Source: DAINRZ01 sp964634885
GTDB taxonomy: Bacteria; Bacteroidota; Ignavibacteria; Kapaibacteriales; UBA2268
DNA length: 10,978 bases
Direction of reading: 5' to 3'
Assembly (NCBI GenBank): GCA_964634885.1
Contig: CAZWLN010000092.1
Span: forward strand, 1-10,978
The translations under genes were made by a program, and so were the position numbers. A model generated the notes under the pieces. The model made no database searches and was not told the DNA's origin. It saw only the letters and a program-made list of their open reading frames with translations. Every line of letters starts with the position of its first letter. The stretch's first letter is position 1. Below are positions 1 through 7,884 of the stretch, piece after piece.

Positions 1-144
1 TTAATTAGGAGACTTCCTTTTTTCAAACATAATATCTACTGGTGCGGCTTTCCACTGTTTTCGATGAGGAAATATGACGCTCGTTGTCCTTCTACACTAC
101 CTCAATCTTCCCTAAGAGGAGAACCTGAAGATACCCGGCGTTTC
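1..144. other. Left edge, no gene recognised
   Basis: I see no coding frame with a start, a ribosome binding site or recognisable protein similarity here. The stretch ends where the repeat array begins. A 9-base word, TGAAGATAC at 126-134, reappears as its reverse complement at 455-463, just beyond the other end of the array. This may be chance. Confidence 0.5.
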
Positions 145-445
145 TTTCTCATTCCCCCTGGGGAAGGCCGGGATGGGGTTATTAGTTCATCAAGTTTGTA
201 AAGAAAGNNNNNNNNNNNNNNNNNNNNNNNNNNNNNNNNNNNNNNNNNNNNNNNNNNNNNNNNNNNNNNNNNNNNNNNNNNNNNNNNNNNNNNNNNNNNN
301 NNNNNNNTAGGAAAAAGCAGGTTCTTCTTTCTCCTTCCCCTTGGGGAAGGCCGGGATGGGGTTATTAGTTCATCAAGTTTGTAAAGAAAGTAGGAAAAAG
401 CAGGTTCTTCTTTCTCCTTCCCCTTGGGGAAGGCCGGGATGGGGT
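145..445 (-). repeat. Tandem 83-bp intergenic repeat with CCTTCCCC/GGGGAAGG hairpin
   Basis: One full unit lies at 308-390. It is followed directly by a partial second unit (391-445) identical to the first over its length. A diverged copy (about 145-207) ends at the same unit boundary and runs into the N gap. Each unit contains an 8-base inverted repeat (CCTTCCCC and GGGGAAGG around two bases), then GGCCGGGATGGGG, then a short linker related to the 9-bp repeats of the right-hand cluster. The 50 bases at 312-361 and 395-444 are the exact reverse complement of 8657-8706, so this is the same family in the opposite orientation. No protein is supported here, since the open frames in this stretch run through the repeat and the N gap. 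Confidence 0.85.
208..307. other. Assembly gap (100 N)
   Basis: Exactly 100 undetermined bases lie inside the tandem repeat, with a unit end on the left (207) and a unit start on the right (308). A round 100 N is a common placeholder for a gap of unknown length. The number of repeat units here is therefore unknown. Confidence 0.97.
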
Positions 446-578
446 CGTAATGGAGTATCTTCAATGTTTGAGTATTTGCCTTTCAATTACTACATACCCA
501 CTACAAACAGAGAAGAACTATATTAAATTAAACTCTTTCTTTCGGAATTTTTTATCTAACCCGTATTAACAGGCCGTT

Positions 579-1268
579 CTACCTGTTGCCGGTATTTACG
601 ATGCAGTACGAGGGTGAGCTGTTGCCCGAAGGATTAGGCCGGAGAATGACGACGTACAGGTTCCCTGCCCTGAAGTCATAATCAGAGATGGAGTTTAAAA
701 CCGATCCGTCCTGTTGACTGACAATGTCGAGGCCGGATTTGCCTGAGTAGGCAGTGATTATCGATGAGGATTCCAAATAGGCCAGGGTAGCGTTCACCGG
801 AAAATTATCCCGGCCTGCAACCTTCAGACCGTCCGAACCGGGAAAGAGGTTAACCACCCTGATATATACATTATTGGCCGAATAGGACACAATGGTGTCG
901 TTAAGCAGCACTGCACCGGTCGTCAGGCTGTCCCCGAAAGCGATGAAAGTCATGTTAGCGCCGTCTTTCAAAACGACGGGAGAAAGATAATAGAGGCGGG
1001 TACTGTCCGGTGTCCTGACGGCAATGAAGTTCTCAATCTCAGCCGGGACTTTGACTTTGGAATAATTAACTCCATTGTAAGGAACAATGGCCAGAGTATC
1101 GTCGTATTTATCTGAGAACCTGACACTCGATGTATTTTGTATGCTGTTTACAAAGACCACAGAGGCGAATTTGTCGGGTTCGACAATGCCGTTGCCGAGG
1201 TCTGTAGCACAGGGGCATGAACAAAGACATGCTGCCGCTATGAATAATATAATCCTAAAAAACTTCAT
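579..1268 (-). CDS. DUF4397-domain lipoprotein
   Basis: This encodes a predicted 229-residue secreted protein, probably lipid-anchored in the envelope. The N-terminus has Lys2, Arg5, a hydrophobic core (about 6-13) and a Cys-rich end (Cys14, 16, 18, 20). IAAAC (10-14) is an acceptable lipobox, and LCSC (15-18) is an alternative. The rest resembles two DUF4397-type beta-sandwich repeats: about 35-112, and a clearer one at 132-210 with YIRVVNLFPGSDGLKV, the SGLDIV strand and an AGNLYVVIL ending. The function of DUF4397 is not established, and surface or adhesive roles are only presumed. I chose the ATG at 1268 because it begins a classic signal peptide. The same frame stays open to 1427, but that extension overlaps the upstream gene and would bury the signal. 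It follows the DUF123 gene by 41 bases and is probably the last gene of the operon. Confidence 0.8.
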   Translation of the reverse strand: MKFFRIILFIAAACLCSCPCATDLGNGIVEPDKFASVVFVNSIQNTSSVRFSDKYDDTLAIVPYNGVNYSKVKVPAEIENFIAVRTPDSTRLYYLSPVVLKDGANMTFIAFGDSLTTGAVLLNDTIVSYSANNVYIRVVNLFPGSDGLKVAGRDNFPVNATLAYLESSSIITAYSGKSGLDIVSQQDGSVLNSISDYDFRAGNLYVVILRPNPSGNSSPSYCIVNTGNR

Positions 1269-1309
1269 TTCCGTATTCTGTCTAATCCATAATAAACATA
1301 TAGAATGAA

Positions 1310-1681
1310 TTAATGCTTCTTTATTGCAACCAGATGTGCCGGACACTGACGGCAGTCCGACGAACCGAACCCCCTGACGGGTACCGTCACCCTGCCGCTG
1401 TTCAGCAATTCCAGGTTCAACGAACATTCGATTCTCTCCACTGACTCAATAATCTCTGTGCTTGTAATCTCCGCCTCCGGAGCGGCAAGCAGGTAGTCGA
1501 TGTGCCATCTCATTTTTTTATCCTTTGACAGGTGCCTGTCAACCCTCTGTCTCAGGTTTTTCACGGCGCTTCCAGTGTAAATATAGTCCCCTTCGGGAAA
1601 TTCAAACTCACCAAGAGCGCCAATCCTGATAGTCACCGGTTTTTTCAGCCTGATGTGAAGCCTGTATGCACCGCCGTTCAA
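1310..1681 (-). CDS. DUF123 (GIY-YIG-like) protein
   Basis: This is a complete 123-residue DUF123-family protein, a group related to the GIY-YIG nuclease fold and found alone or fused to endonuclease III (Nth). Visible family motifs are GDYIYTGSA (31-39, matching the Y-x-YxGSA core), RVDRH (46-50), a basic stretch leading to WHIDYLL (59-65), EC (85-86), and GFGSSDC (104-110) continuing to Cys113 and His116. The late Cys/His residues could bind metal. A nucleic-acid role is inferred from the family and not shown. Translation appears to start at TTG (1681), immediately after the TAA of the dehydrogenase gene. A strong AAGGAGG five bases upstream supports this start and suggests translational coupling. 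The downstream lipoprotein gene begins 41 bases after the stop. Confidence 0.88.
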   Translation of the reverse strand: MNGGAYRLHIRLKKPVTIRIGALGEFEFPEGDYIYTGSAVKNLRQRVDRHLSKDKKMRWHIDYLLAAPEAEITSTEIIESVERIECSLNLELLNSGRVTVPVRGFGSSDCRQCPAHLVAIKKH

Positions 1682-2464
1682 TTATTCCTCCTTGTCATGG
1701 CCGAGCCTGTAGCCGGCAGCCCTCTCGAAGAACCAGGCCGGCAGCAATTTTCCCCAGTGTGAGACAAGCGACATGAGCCTGGGAAAATAGATATGCTTCT
1801 TACCCTTCATCATTTTACTGTAGATGATCGAAGCGGCTTTTTCGGGTGTCAACAGAAAAGGCATGGAATAGTCGTTGCCTGAAGTCATATCGGTTTTAAC
1901 GAAGCCCGGCTTGACAGTAGCAATCGTAATACCCCTTGGTTTCATCTCAATCCTGGCGCTTTCAAGAATATTCGACAAGGCCGCCTTCGAAGAGGAATAG
2001 AAAGAAGAACCCGGGAAACCGCGCGCGTCTGCGAGCGAGCTGATGGCGGCAATATAGCCGCTGCCCTGCTGCATCATCAGCGGTATCAGGACTTCAAGGC
2101 CGGCGACAACAGAATGGAGGTTTGTGTCTATTACTCTTTTGAATATGTCCGTATTCAGGCTCCTGAACCAGTTTTCAGAACCCATACCGGCGCCAAGAAC
2201 GGCAATGTCAACCCTGCCAAGTATTGAAGCTGCTTTTTGCAGGTCTTTCTTGAAATTGTTCGAACGACTGACATCGGTTGTAATATATTCCGCCTTACCG
2301 CCGTTGCTGTTAATCAGTTCACAGACTTCTGCAAGCTTTTCAGCGTTCCTTGCCATCAGTACCAGTTCATGGCCATAGCTGCCGGCTAACAGGGCAAGGC
2401 TTCTGCCGATCCCCTTTGAGCCGCCGGTGATGATCATTTTTTTCTTTGGATTGTTACTACTCAT
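1682..2464 (-). CDS. Short-chain dehydrogenase/reductase (SDR)
   Basis: This 260-residue classical SDR is a cytoplasmic NAD(P)-dependent oxidoreductase with a Rossmann fold. The cofactor-binding loop TGGSKGIG is at 13-20. Basic Arg39 in the position after beta-2 (MARN) suggests NADP preference. Asp64 (TTDV) probably contacts the adenine. LGAG (90-93) replaces the usual NNAG. The catalytic set is visible as Asn115, Ser143, Tyr156 and Lys160 (YSSSK), followed by the PG motif at 186-187. The substrate cannot be read from sequence. The C-terminal part (about 225-255) is hydrophobic and aromatic, which would fit a lipid-like substrate or membrane contact, but this is inference. It sits between a lipid phosphatase gene (42 bases upstream) and a directly abutting DUF123 gene. 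The ATG at 2464 is preceded by GAGAAG at short spacing; Met10 is a possible alternative start. Confidence 0.92.
   Translation of the reverse strand: MSSNNPKKKMIITGGSKGIGRSLALLAGSYGHELVLMARNAEKLAEVCELINSNGGKAEYITTDVSRSNNFKKDLQKAASILGRVDIAVLGAGMGSENWFRSLNTDIFKRVIDTNLHSVVAGLEVLIPLMMQQGSGYIAAISSLADARGFPGSSFYSSSKAALSNILESARIEMKPRGITIATVKPGFVKTDMTSGNDYSMPFLLTPEKAASIIYSKMMKGKKHIYFPRLMSLVSHWGKLLPAWFFERAAGYRLGHDKEE
1687..1693 (-). promoter_or_regulatory. Shine-Dalgarno AAGGAGG for the TTG-started DUF123 gene
   Basis: On the minus strand AAGGAGG lies inside the last codons of the upstream dehydrogenase gene, followed by five bases and then TTG. The ATG further upstream (1697-1699) reads into TGA within seven codons, so TTG is the sensible start. 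The arrangement suggests that ribosomes finishing the dehydrogenase restart here. Confidence 0.75.
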
Positions 2465-2506
2465 ATCTTCTCAAATTATTAAGTATGATATTAACCACTA
2501 ATAAAT

Positions 2507-3094
2507 TTAATCTGCAACATCCGGAGATGCCGGCGCCTTCACCTTTTTTCCGTCGCCGTTAAGCCACGGCACACGGCGAATGGCCATGATCAGCCCAATT
2601 CCGATTGCCGCTCCCAGCAATGCTCCGCCCAGGACGTCGAAGGGATAATGGACACCGACATATATTCTCGAAAAGGATATTGCCGCAGCAGCAGTGAAAT
2701 AGACCCAGGTGTAATGCCTGAAGTAATATGACAGGATTACAGCGCCGGCAAAAGTGTTGGCGGCGTGGGACGAGGGGAAGGACAGCCCGGAACTGCAGGG
2801 TACTAGCATCCTTACGTCAGCCAATTCCTTGCAGGGACGTACTCTTTGTACCAGTTCCTTAATGACCGAACTGCTCAACTGATCGGCAAGAACGATTGCA
2901 ACGATGAGGGTAACAGCAGCAATCCTTCCCTGCTTGCCGCCCTTCCAGAACAGCCAGCCGAACAGGAAGATGTATGCAATAGTCCAGCTCTTCGGTTCGG
3001 TAATAAACGGCATCACTTTGTCGAATAAAGAATTGGCTATGTCCCCGTTAAGGAAATAGAACAATGATGTGTCCAAATTTGTCAAAAAATCCAT
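2507..3094 (-). CDS. PAP2-family membrane phosphatase
   Basis: This 195-residue integral membrane protein carries the complete type 2 phosphatidic acid phosphatase signature. Motif 1 is K79-x6-R86-P87, motif 2 is PSSH (107-110, a variant of PSGH, with His110 as the acid/base), and motif 3 is S142-R143-x5-H149-x3-D153, with His149 the expected nucleophile. Hydrophobic segments at about 37-50, 57-72, 112-126, 129-143 and 155-172 fit the usual multi-pass topology with the active site facing the periplasm. Likely substrates are lipid phosphates such as undecaprenyl diphosphate (BcrC/PgpB-like recycling), phosphatidylglycerol phosphate or phosphatidate. The sequence does not decide among these. 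It is the first gene of the minus-strand operon. Only a weak ribosome binding site precedes the ATG at 3094. The tail after residue 174 is hydrophilic and lysine-rich. Confidence 0.92.
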   Translation of the reverse strand: MDFLTNLDTSLFYFLNGDIANSLFDKVMPFITEPKSWTIAYIFLFGWLFWKGGKQGRIAAVTLIVAIVLADQLSSSVIKELVQRVRPCKELADVRMLVPCSSGLSFPSSHAANTFAGAVILSYYFRHYTWVYFTAAAAISFSRIYVGVHYPFDVLGGALLGAAIGIGLIMAIRRVPWLNGDGKKVKAPASPDVAD

Positions 3095-3370
3095 AAGTTT
3101 TCAACACTCTAAATTTTTTATTGTTTTTTAGATTTCAATTTAATAATTTTTCGTGAGTAAATTAATTTTTGCAGCAATAAAGAGAGTGAGGAAATAATAA
3201 AAAATAATTGTTGAAAACTTTCATAGCATTGTTAATACGATATTTATTATTTTGATTTTCTTGTGTTTGCTGATTGATATTGGAATTTTTTAATATACTA
3301 TTAATGGTATAGAAAAAAGGTAATGAATAGAATAAATTTTTTCTTTATATATAATATTTAGGTGATTGTT
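3095..3370. promoter_or_regulatory. AT-rich divergent intergenic region
   Basis: These 276 bases separate the minus-strand phosphatase operon from the plus-strand SIMPL gene, so promoters for both should lie here. It is very AT-rich with many A and T runs. I found no convincing TTG/TAnnTTTG pair of the Bacteroidota type. A TATACT at about 3294-3299 and a TATAAT just before the SIMPL start resemble -10 elements but lack well-spaced -35 partners. No inverted repeat suggesting an operator stands out. Confidence 0.35.
3360..3365 (+). promoter_or_regulatory. Shine-Dalgarno AGGTGA deciding the SIMPL start
   Basis: AGGTGA lies five bases upstream of the ATG at 3371. The in-frame GTG at 3362 falls inside this site and so is unlikely to be the start codon. 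Confidence 0.6.
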
Positions 3371-4117
3371 ATGGTTGAAACGAAAAACAGTGGTTTTATC
3401 GGGCTGGCTGCTCTAGGATTTATGTTGGCCCTGGGCCTTGTTCTTGCATCGATGATAATCTCCGGGACAATAAAGAAGATCAAGTTGACTGACCAAAAGA
3501 TTTCGGTAAAAGGATACGCAGAAAAGCAGATAAAGTCTGACCTGGGCATTTGGAGCGGGGAATTCTCCGTGTTTTCCACTGACATGGTTTCAGCTTACAC
3601 CAAGTTGGAAGCCGACTTGGGCAAGGTAGTAAAATACCTCGAATCAAAGGGCATTAAGAAGGAGAGCATTACAATCTCCTCCGTCATAACAAACAGGCAG
3701 TATAAAGTAAACGACCAGGGCAATCCCACCAATGAACTAATTGGATTTACACTGTCTCAGACAATCTCGGTGACACTTGGCAATGTACAGCTGATTACTA
3801 CCGTTGCGAACGAATCGACAGAGTTGATCAAACAGGGAATCGAATTCATTTCCTATGCGCCACAATACTATTACACAAAAATCAATGACCTTAAGATAGA
3901 AATGCTTGGAGAAGCGGCAAAGGATGCCCGTATCAGAGCCGACCAGCTTGCTAAGAACAGCGGCAGCGAAGTAGCTTCGCTCGTCTCCGCAAGCCAGGGA
4001 GTCTTCCAGATTACACCGAAGAATTCCACCGAAGTTACAGACACAGGGATGTTCGACACTTCATCAATTGAAAAGACAATTAAAGCTGTCATTACTCTGG
4101 AGTATTCAATAGAATAA
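3371..4117 (+). CDS. SIMPL (DUF541) domain membrane-anchored protein
   Basis: This encodes 248 residues: a short charged start, one transmembrane segment (about 8-31) that is probably an uncleaved signal anchor, then a periplasmic SIMPL domain (about 40-248). The domain is recognised from the opening strand ISVKGYAEKQIKSD (44-57), a long helix (about 72-94), VITNRQY (105-111), and the typical helix motif EAAKDARIRADQLAKNSG (181-198), followed by the closing strand VITLEYSI. SIMPL proteins form oligomeric beta/alpha assemblies, and some are linked to oxidative-stress or outer-membrane phenotypes, but the biochemical role is generally unknown. The ATG at 3371 is preferred over the in-frame GTG at 3362 because of the AGGTGA site. 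nrdJ follows after 116 bases in the same direction, and co-transcription is possible but not evident. Confidence 0.88.
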   Translation: MVETKNSGFIGLAALGFMLALGLVLASMIISGTIKKIKLTDQKISVKGYAEKQIKSDLGIWSGEFSVFSTDMVSAYTKLEADLGKVVKYLESKGIKKESITISSVITNRQYKVNDQGNPTNELIGFTLSQTISVTLGNVQLITTVANESTELIKQGIEFISYAPQYYYTKINDLKIEMLGEAAKDARIRADQLAKNSGSEVASLVSASQGVFQITPKNSTEVTDTGMFDTSSIEKTIKAVITLEYSIE

Positions 4118-4233
4118 ACTGAAACGACATGAGATAATATAACCCGAAGCAATCGTCAAAAGCAGTTGCCGAGGACTGGACAGCCATAATGAAATTTATT
4201 ATTTAAACTAAATTATAGATAGGGGTTTGTTGC

Positions 4234-7200
4234 ATGAAAATAAACAGAAAATTCACTGTCGGAGGGAAAAATCCCTACGAAATGTTCGAATACAACGTCC
4301 GTTCCTCGGTTTTGAAGAATCCCGACGGTTCCGTTGTATTCAACATGGATAACATAGAGGTTCCCGGCCAGTGGTCACAGATGGCTACGGACATACTGGC
4401 CCAGAAGTATTTCCGGAAAACGGAAGTACCGCTTTTCGACGAGAACGGCAAACCTCTTCCCGACGAGAAAGGTAAACAGAAGAAAGGCCGCGAGAACTCC
4501 CTTAAACAGGTTGTTCACAGGATGGCAGGAGCCTGGACCGAATGGGGCAGTAAATACGGTTATTTTAACAGCGAAGCCGACTCGAAGTCATATTACGACG
4601 AGATGGTCTATATGCTCCTCAACCAGATGGTTGCACCGAACTCACCCCAGTGGTTCAACACCGGCCTGAACTATGCCTACGGCATCACTGGCTCCAAACA
4701 GGGCCATTACTACGTTGACCCCGAAACCAAAGAAATGCGCCAGTCCGAAGACGCATACACAAGGCCTCAACCCCACGCATGCTTCATACAGTCTGTTGAC
4801 GACAACCTCATCGCCGACAACGGCATCTTCGACCTCGCTAAACGCGAAGCCAGGATTTTCAAGTACGGCAGCGGTACCGGCACAAACTTCTCCTCCCTCC
4901 GCGGCGAACGGGAAAAACTCTCAGGCGGCGGCGTTTCATCGGGCCTCATGAGTTTCCTGAAAATTTTCGACAGGGCTGCAGGAGCCATCAAATCGGGCGG
5001 CACTACCCGCAGGGCTGCCAAGATGGTCATCGTCAACATCGACCACCCCGACATCGAAGATTTCATCGAATGGAAAGCCAGGGAAGAAGAAAAAGTTGCG
5101 GCTCTCGTTACAGGCTCCCGCGTCAATTCCACTTTCCTCGGCGCCATCGTGGACGAAGCAGTTAAAAGCGGTACCAACCGACGCCAGAACAAGAAACTTA
5201 ATTCATTGATACAAAAAGCCCTGCACAGGGGTGTACCTCTCAATTACATTACCCGCGCGCTCGCCCTCGTTGACCAGGGGTTCACCACCCTCGACTTCAG
5301 CGCCTTCAACACGCACTATGAAGGTGAAGCCTACGTTACCGTCAGCGGCCAGAATTCCAACAACACCGTGCGTGTTACCGACGAATTCATGAAAGCTGTC
5401 GAGAACGACGGAAACTGGGAACTCAAATGGAGAACCCGCGACGACCTGTGCAAGGTGGTAAAAGCAAGAGACCTCTGGAACAAAATTAATATGTGCGCCT
5501 GGAAATCGGCTGACCCCGGACTCCAGTTCGATACCACCATTAATGAATGGCATACATGCCCCGCTTCGGGAAGGATCAACGCCAGCAACCCCTGCAGCGA
5601 ATATATGTTCCTCGACGACACGGCGTGTAACCTCGCCAGCCTTAACCTGATGAAATTCTATGATGAGAAATCCGGCAAATTCCTCGTCGATGACTATAAA
5701 CATGCCATCAGGCTCTGGACCATGACCCTTGAAATATCGGTACTTATGGCCCAGTTCCCCTCGAAGGTAATTGCCCAAAAGAGCTTCGACTTCAGGACTC
5801 TTGGCCTGGGATACGCCAACATCGGCTCTCTCCTGATGGTCAACGGCATTCCTTACGACTCGCCCGAAGCGCTTGCATTGACCGGGGCCCTCACTTCAAT
5901 AATGACAGGCGAAGCCTACGCTACCTCTGCCGAAATGGCAAAAGAGATGGGGCCGTTCAACGACTACTTCAGGAACAGGGAATCGATGCTCCGCGTCATC
6001 CGCAACCACCGTAGGGCAGCCTACAATGCCCCTGCCGGTGACTACGAGAACATCACGGTTACACCGATGGGCATCAACCCGGAACTTTGCCCCGATTACC
6101 TTCTCGAAGCCTCGAAAAAGAGCTGGGACAAAGCCCTTGAACTCGGCGAGAAACACGGCTACCGCAACGCACAGGTGTCTGTCATTGCCCCTACCGGTAC
6201 CATCGGGCTTGTAATGGACTGCGACACTACCGGCATAGAACCCGATTTCGCAATAGTAAAATTCAAGAAGCTGGCCGGTGGAGGCTATTTCAAAATCGTA
6301 AACCAGTCTGTTCAGAAAGCCCTTCATAAGCTGGGATACACAGACAAGCAGATAGACGAGATTGAAAAGTACTCCAAGGGACACGGTACACTCATCGGCT
6401 GCCCGGCAATCACACACAAAGCCCTGAAAGCAAAAGGATTCACCGAAGAGAAGATACAACTCATCGAACGTGAATTAGACAATGTCTTCGACATTAAGTT
6501 CGCTTTCAATAAATGGGTGCTCAGTGAAAGCTTCCTTAAACAAATCGGCCTGTCCCAGGACAAGATCGACGACCCCACACTCGACCTCCTTGCCGAGCTT
6601 GGATTCACCAAGTCAGAGATCGAAGCTGCCAACGATTACGTATGCGGCACGATGATGATCGAAGGCGCCCCGCACATCAAAGCAGAGCACCTTCCCGTCT
6701 TCGACACTGCCAGCAAATGCGGCAGGCACGGCAAACGCTTCATCCATCACATGGCGCACGTCAGGATGATGGCAGCGGCACAACCCTTCGTTTCCGGCGC
6801 CATTTCCAAGACTGTGAATATGCCCGATACGGCTACCGTCAGCGAGATAGGCTCTGTTTACATGGAATCGTGGAAGCTCATGCTGAAAGCAATTGCCATG
6901 TACAGGGACGGTTCCAAGCTGTCACAGCCTCTCAACTCTTCCAGCTACGACGACCTGGACGAGATAATAACACTGGGCGACGAAGGTACTCTCGACGAGA
7001 CGCTTGGGCCTAAGTTCGTACAGGAAAGGATAGTCGAAAGAGTCATCAGGCGTGCCGAAAGAGAAAAACTGCCCAAGAAGCGCCACGGATTCATCCGTGA
7101 AGCCTACGTAGGCGGCCACAAGGTATTCCTACGTACAGGTGAATACGAGGACGGTTCCTTAGGCGAGATATTCATCGACATGTACAAGGAAGGCGCTTCC

Positions 7201-7776
7201 TTCAGGGGCCTGCTCAACAGCTTCGCCATCCTGATCTCAAAAGCCCTGCAATACGGTGTACCGCTGGAGGATATGGTAGAGACATTCACCTTCACACGCT
7301 TCGACCCTGCCGGCGTCGTCCAGGGCCACGAAGCCATCAAGTCCGCCACCTCCATCCTGGACTATGTCTTCAGGTCCATCGGCTATGACTACCTCGGCAG
7401 GCAGGATTTCGTCCATGTCAAAGCTGTCGATGAACTGCCCCACGAAGAGAATCACCATAAGATTGAGCCTGACGGCCCGACTACTGCCCAGCGCATAGAC
7501 GAAAACGAAAATAACGGCGACCGGGAAGCAGAGGAGGATAGCGACGAAGAGCTGGAAGGCGCTGTCATCGGTGTGGACGGCAAGCCTCTGACAATGTCGA
7601 ACGAGCCTTTGTTCAGCGGCAGCGGCAACGGCAATTCGAAGAAGAAGCTGAAAGCCGAGTCCAAACAATTAGGCTATACCGGTGAACAGTGCGACAACTG
7701 CGGTTCAATACGCGTACGCAGGAACGGAAGCTGTACCGTTTGCGAAGACTGCGGCAGTACCAGCGGTTGCTCATAA
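4234..7776 (+). CDS. nrdJ: Adenosylcobalamin-dependent (class II) ribonucleoside-diphosphate reductase
   Basis: This 1180-residue enzyme reduces ribonucleotides to deoxyribonucleotides using a radical generated from adenosylcobalamin, so it needs neither oxygen nor a separate radical subunit. The ten-stranded barrel carries Cys183 (HACFIQS) and Cys465 (TACNLASLNL), the expected redox pair. The finger loop NPCSE provides Asn452, Cys454 (thiyl radical) and Glu456. APTGTIG (652-658) is the phosphate-binding loop. Residues about 800-895 (CGTMMIEGAPH and following) belong to the conserved C-terminal barrel part. A TSCPD domain spans about 953-1055. An acidic, probably disordered linker (about 1085-1110) leads to a Cys-rich tail with Cys1153/1156, Cys1167/1170, Cys1173 and Cys1179, resembling the zinc-ribbon and redox-shuttle tail of this family. 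It appears intact. Codon use is visibly GC-richer than in the downstream lipoprotein. No cobalamin riboswitch or NrdR box pair was recognised in the 116-base upstream gap. Confidence 0.98.
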   Translation: MKINRKFTVGGKNPYEMFEYNVRSSVLKNPDGSVVFNMDNIEVPGQWSQMATDILAQKYFRKTEVPLFDENGKPLPDEKGKQKKGRENSLKQVVHRMAGAWTEWGSKYGYFNSEADSKSYYDEMVYMLLNQMVAPNSPQWFNTGLNYAYGITGSKQGHYYVDPETKEMRQSEDAYTRPQPHACFIQSVDDNLIADNGIFDLAKREARIFKYGSGTGTNFSSLRGEREKLSGGGVSSGLMSFLKIFDRAAGAIKSGGTTRRAAKMVIVNIDHPDIEDFIEWKAREEEKVAALVTGSRVNSTFLGAIVDEAVKSGTNRRQNKKLNSLIQKALHRGVPLNYITRALALVDQGFTTLDFSAFNTHYEGEAYVTVSGQNSNNTVRVTDEFMKAVENDGNWELKWRTRDDLCKVVKARDLWNKINMCAWKSADPGLQFDTTINEWHTCPASGRINASNPCSEYMFLDDTACNLASLNLMKFYDEKSGKFLVDDYKHAIRLWTMTLEISVLMAQFPSKVIAQKSFDFRTLGLGYANIGSLLMVNGIPYDSPEALALTGALTSIMTGEAYATSAEMAKEMGPFNDYFRNRESMLRVIRNHRRAAYNAPAGDYENITVTPMGINPELCPDYLLEASKKSWDKALELGEKHGYRNAQVSVIAPTGTIGLVMDCDTTGIEPDFAIVKFKKLAGGGYFKIVNQSVQKALHKLGYTDKQIDEIEKYSKGHGTLIGCPAITHKALKAKGFTEEKIQLIERELDNVFDIKFAFNKWVLSESFLKQIGLSQDKIDDPTLDLLAELGFTKSEIEAANDYVCGTMMIEGAPHIKAEHLPVFDTASKCGRHGKRFIHHMAHVRMMAAAQPFVSGAISKTVNMPDTATVSEIGSVYMESWKLMLKAIAMYRDGSKLSQPLNSSSYDDLDEIITLGDEGTLDETLGPKFVQERIVERVIRRAEREKLPKKRHGFIREAYVGGHKVFLRTGEYEDGSLGEIFIDMYKEGASFRGLLNSFAILISKALQYGVPLEDMVETFTFTRFDPAGVVQGHEAIKSATSILDYVFRSIGYDYLGRQDFVHVKAVDELPHEENHHKIEPDGPTTAQRIDENENNGDREAEEDSDEELEGAVIGVDGKPLTMSNEPLFSGSGNGNSKKKLKAESKQLGYTGEQCDNCGSIRVRRNGSCTVCEDCGSTSGCS

Positions 7777-7809
7777 GAAAAGCAACGTCTTGCGCAATAA
7801 TATATTCGG

Positions 7810-7837
7810 GGGCTTCACGTTCAATAATGTGAAGCCC
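7810..7837 (+). terminator. Probable terminator after nrdJ
   Basis: A perfect 9-bp stem (GGGCTTCAC at 7810-7818 pairing with GTGAAGCCC at 7829-7837) encloses a 10-base loop, 33 bases after the nrdJ stop. Only TTTGATTAT follows, so the T tract is weak. Position and stem still favour an intrinsic terminator separating nrdJ from the lipoprotein gene. Confidence 0.65.
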
Positions 7838-7884
7838 TTTGATTATCTGGTTTATTGTAATTTATTCATAAGGAGGGAAATATT

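Noticed and set aside
145..445. CRISPR array
   Set aside because: The units are 83 bp and directly adjacent with no unique spacers, and no cas genes are present.
102..464. Open frame on the minus strand across the left repeat array
   Set aside because: It runs through the 100 N and through repeated, low-complexity DNA; its translation merely reflects the repeat.
341..526. Short plus-strand open frame starting in the repeat
   Set aside because: It starts inside a repeat unit, has no ribosome binding site and no recognisable protein features.
1269..1427. N-terminal extension of the DUF4397 lipoprotein to a start at 1427
   Set aside because: It overlaps the DUF123 gene and would place 53 residues before a clear signal peptide starting at 1268.
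4118..4233. Cobalamin riboswitch upstream of nrdJ
   Set aside because: The interval is short and I cannot find the conserved B12-box sequence or the expected stems.
4673..7668. Many long open frames on other frames and the opposite strand within nrdJ
   Set aside because: nrdJ is unambiguous over its full length; these are shadows arising from its GC-rich codon use.
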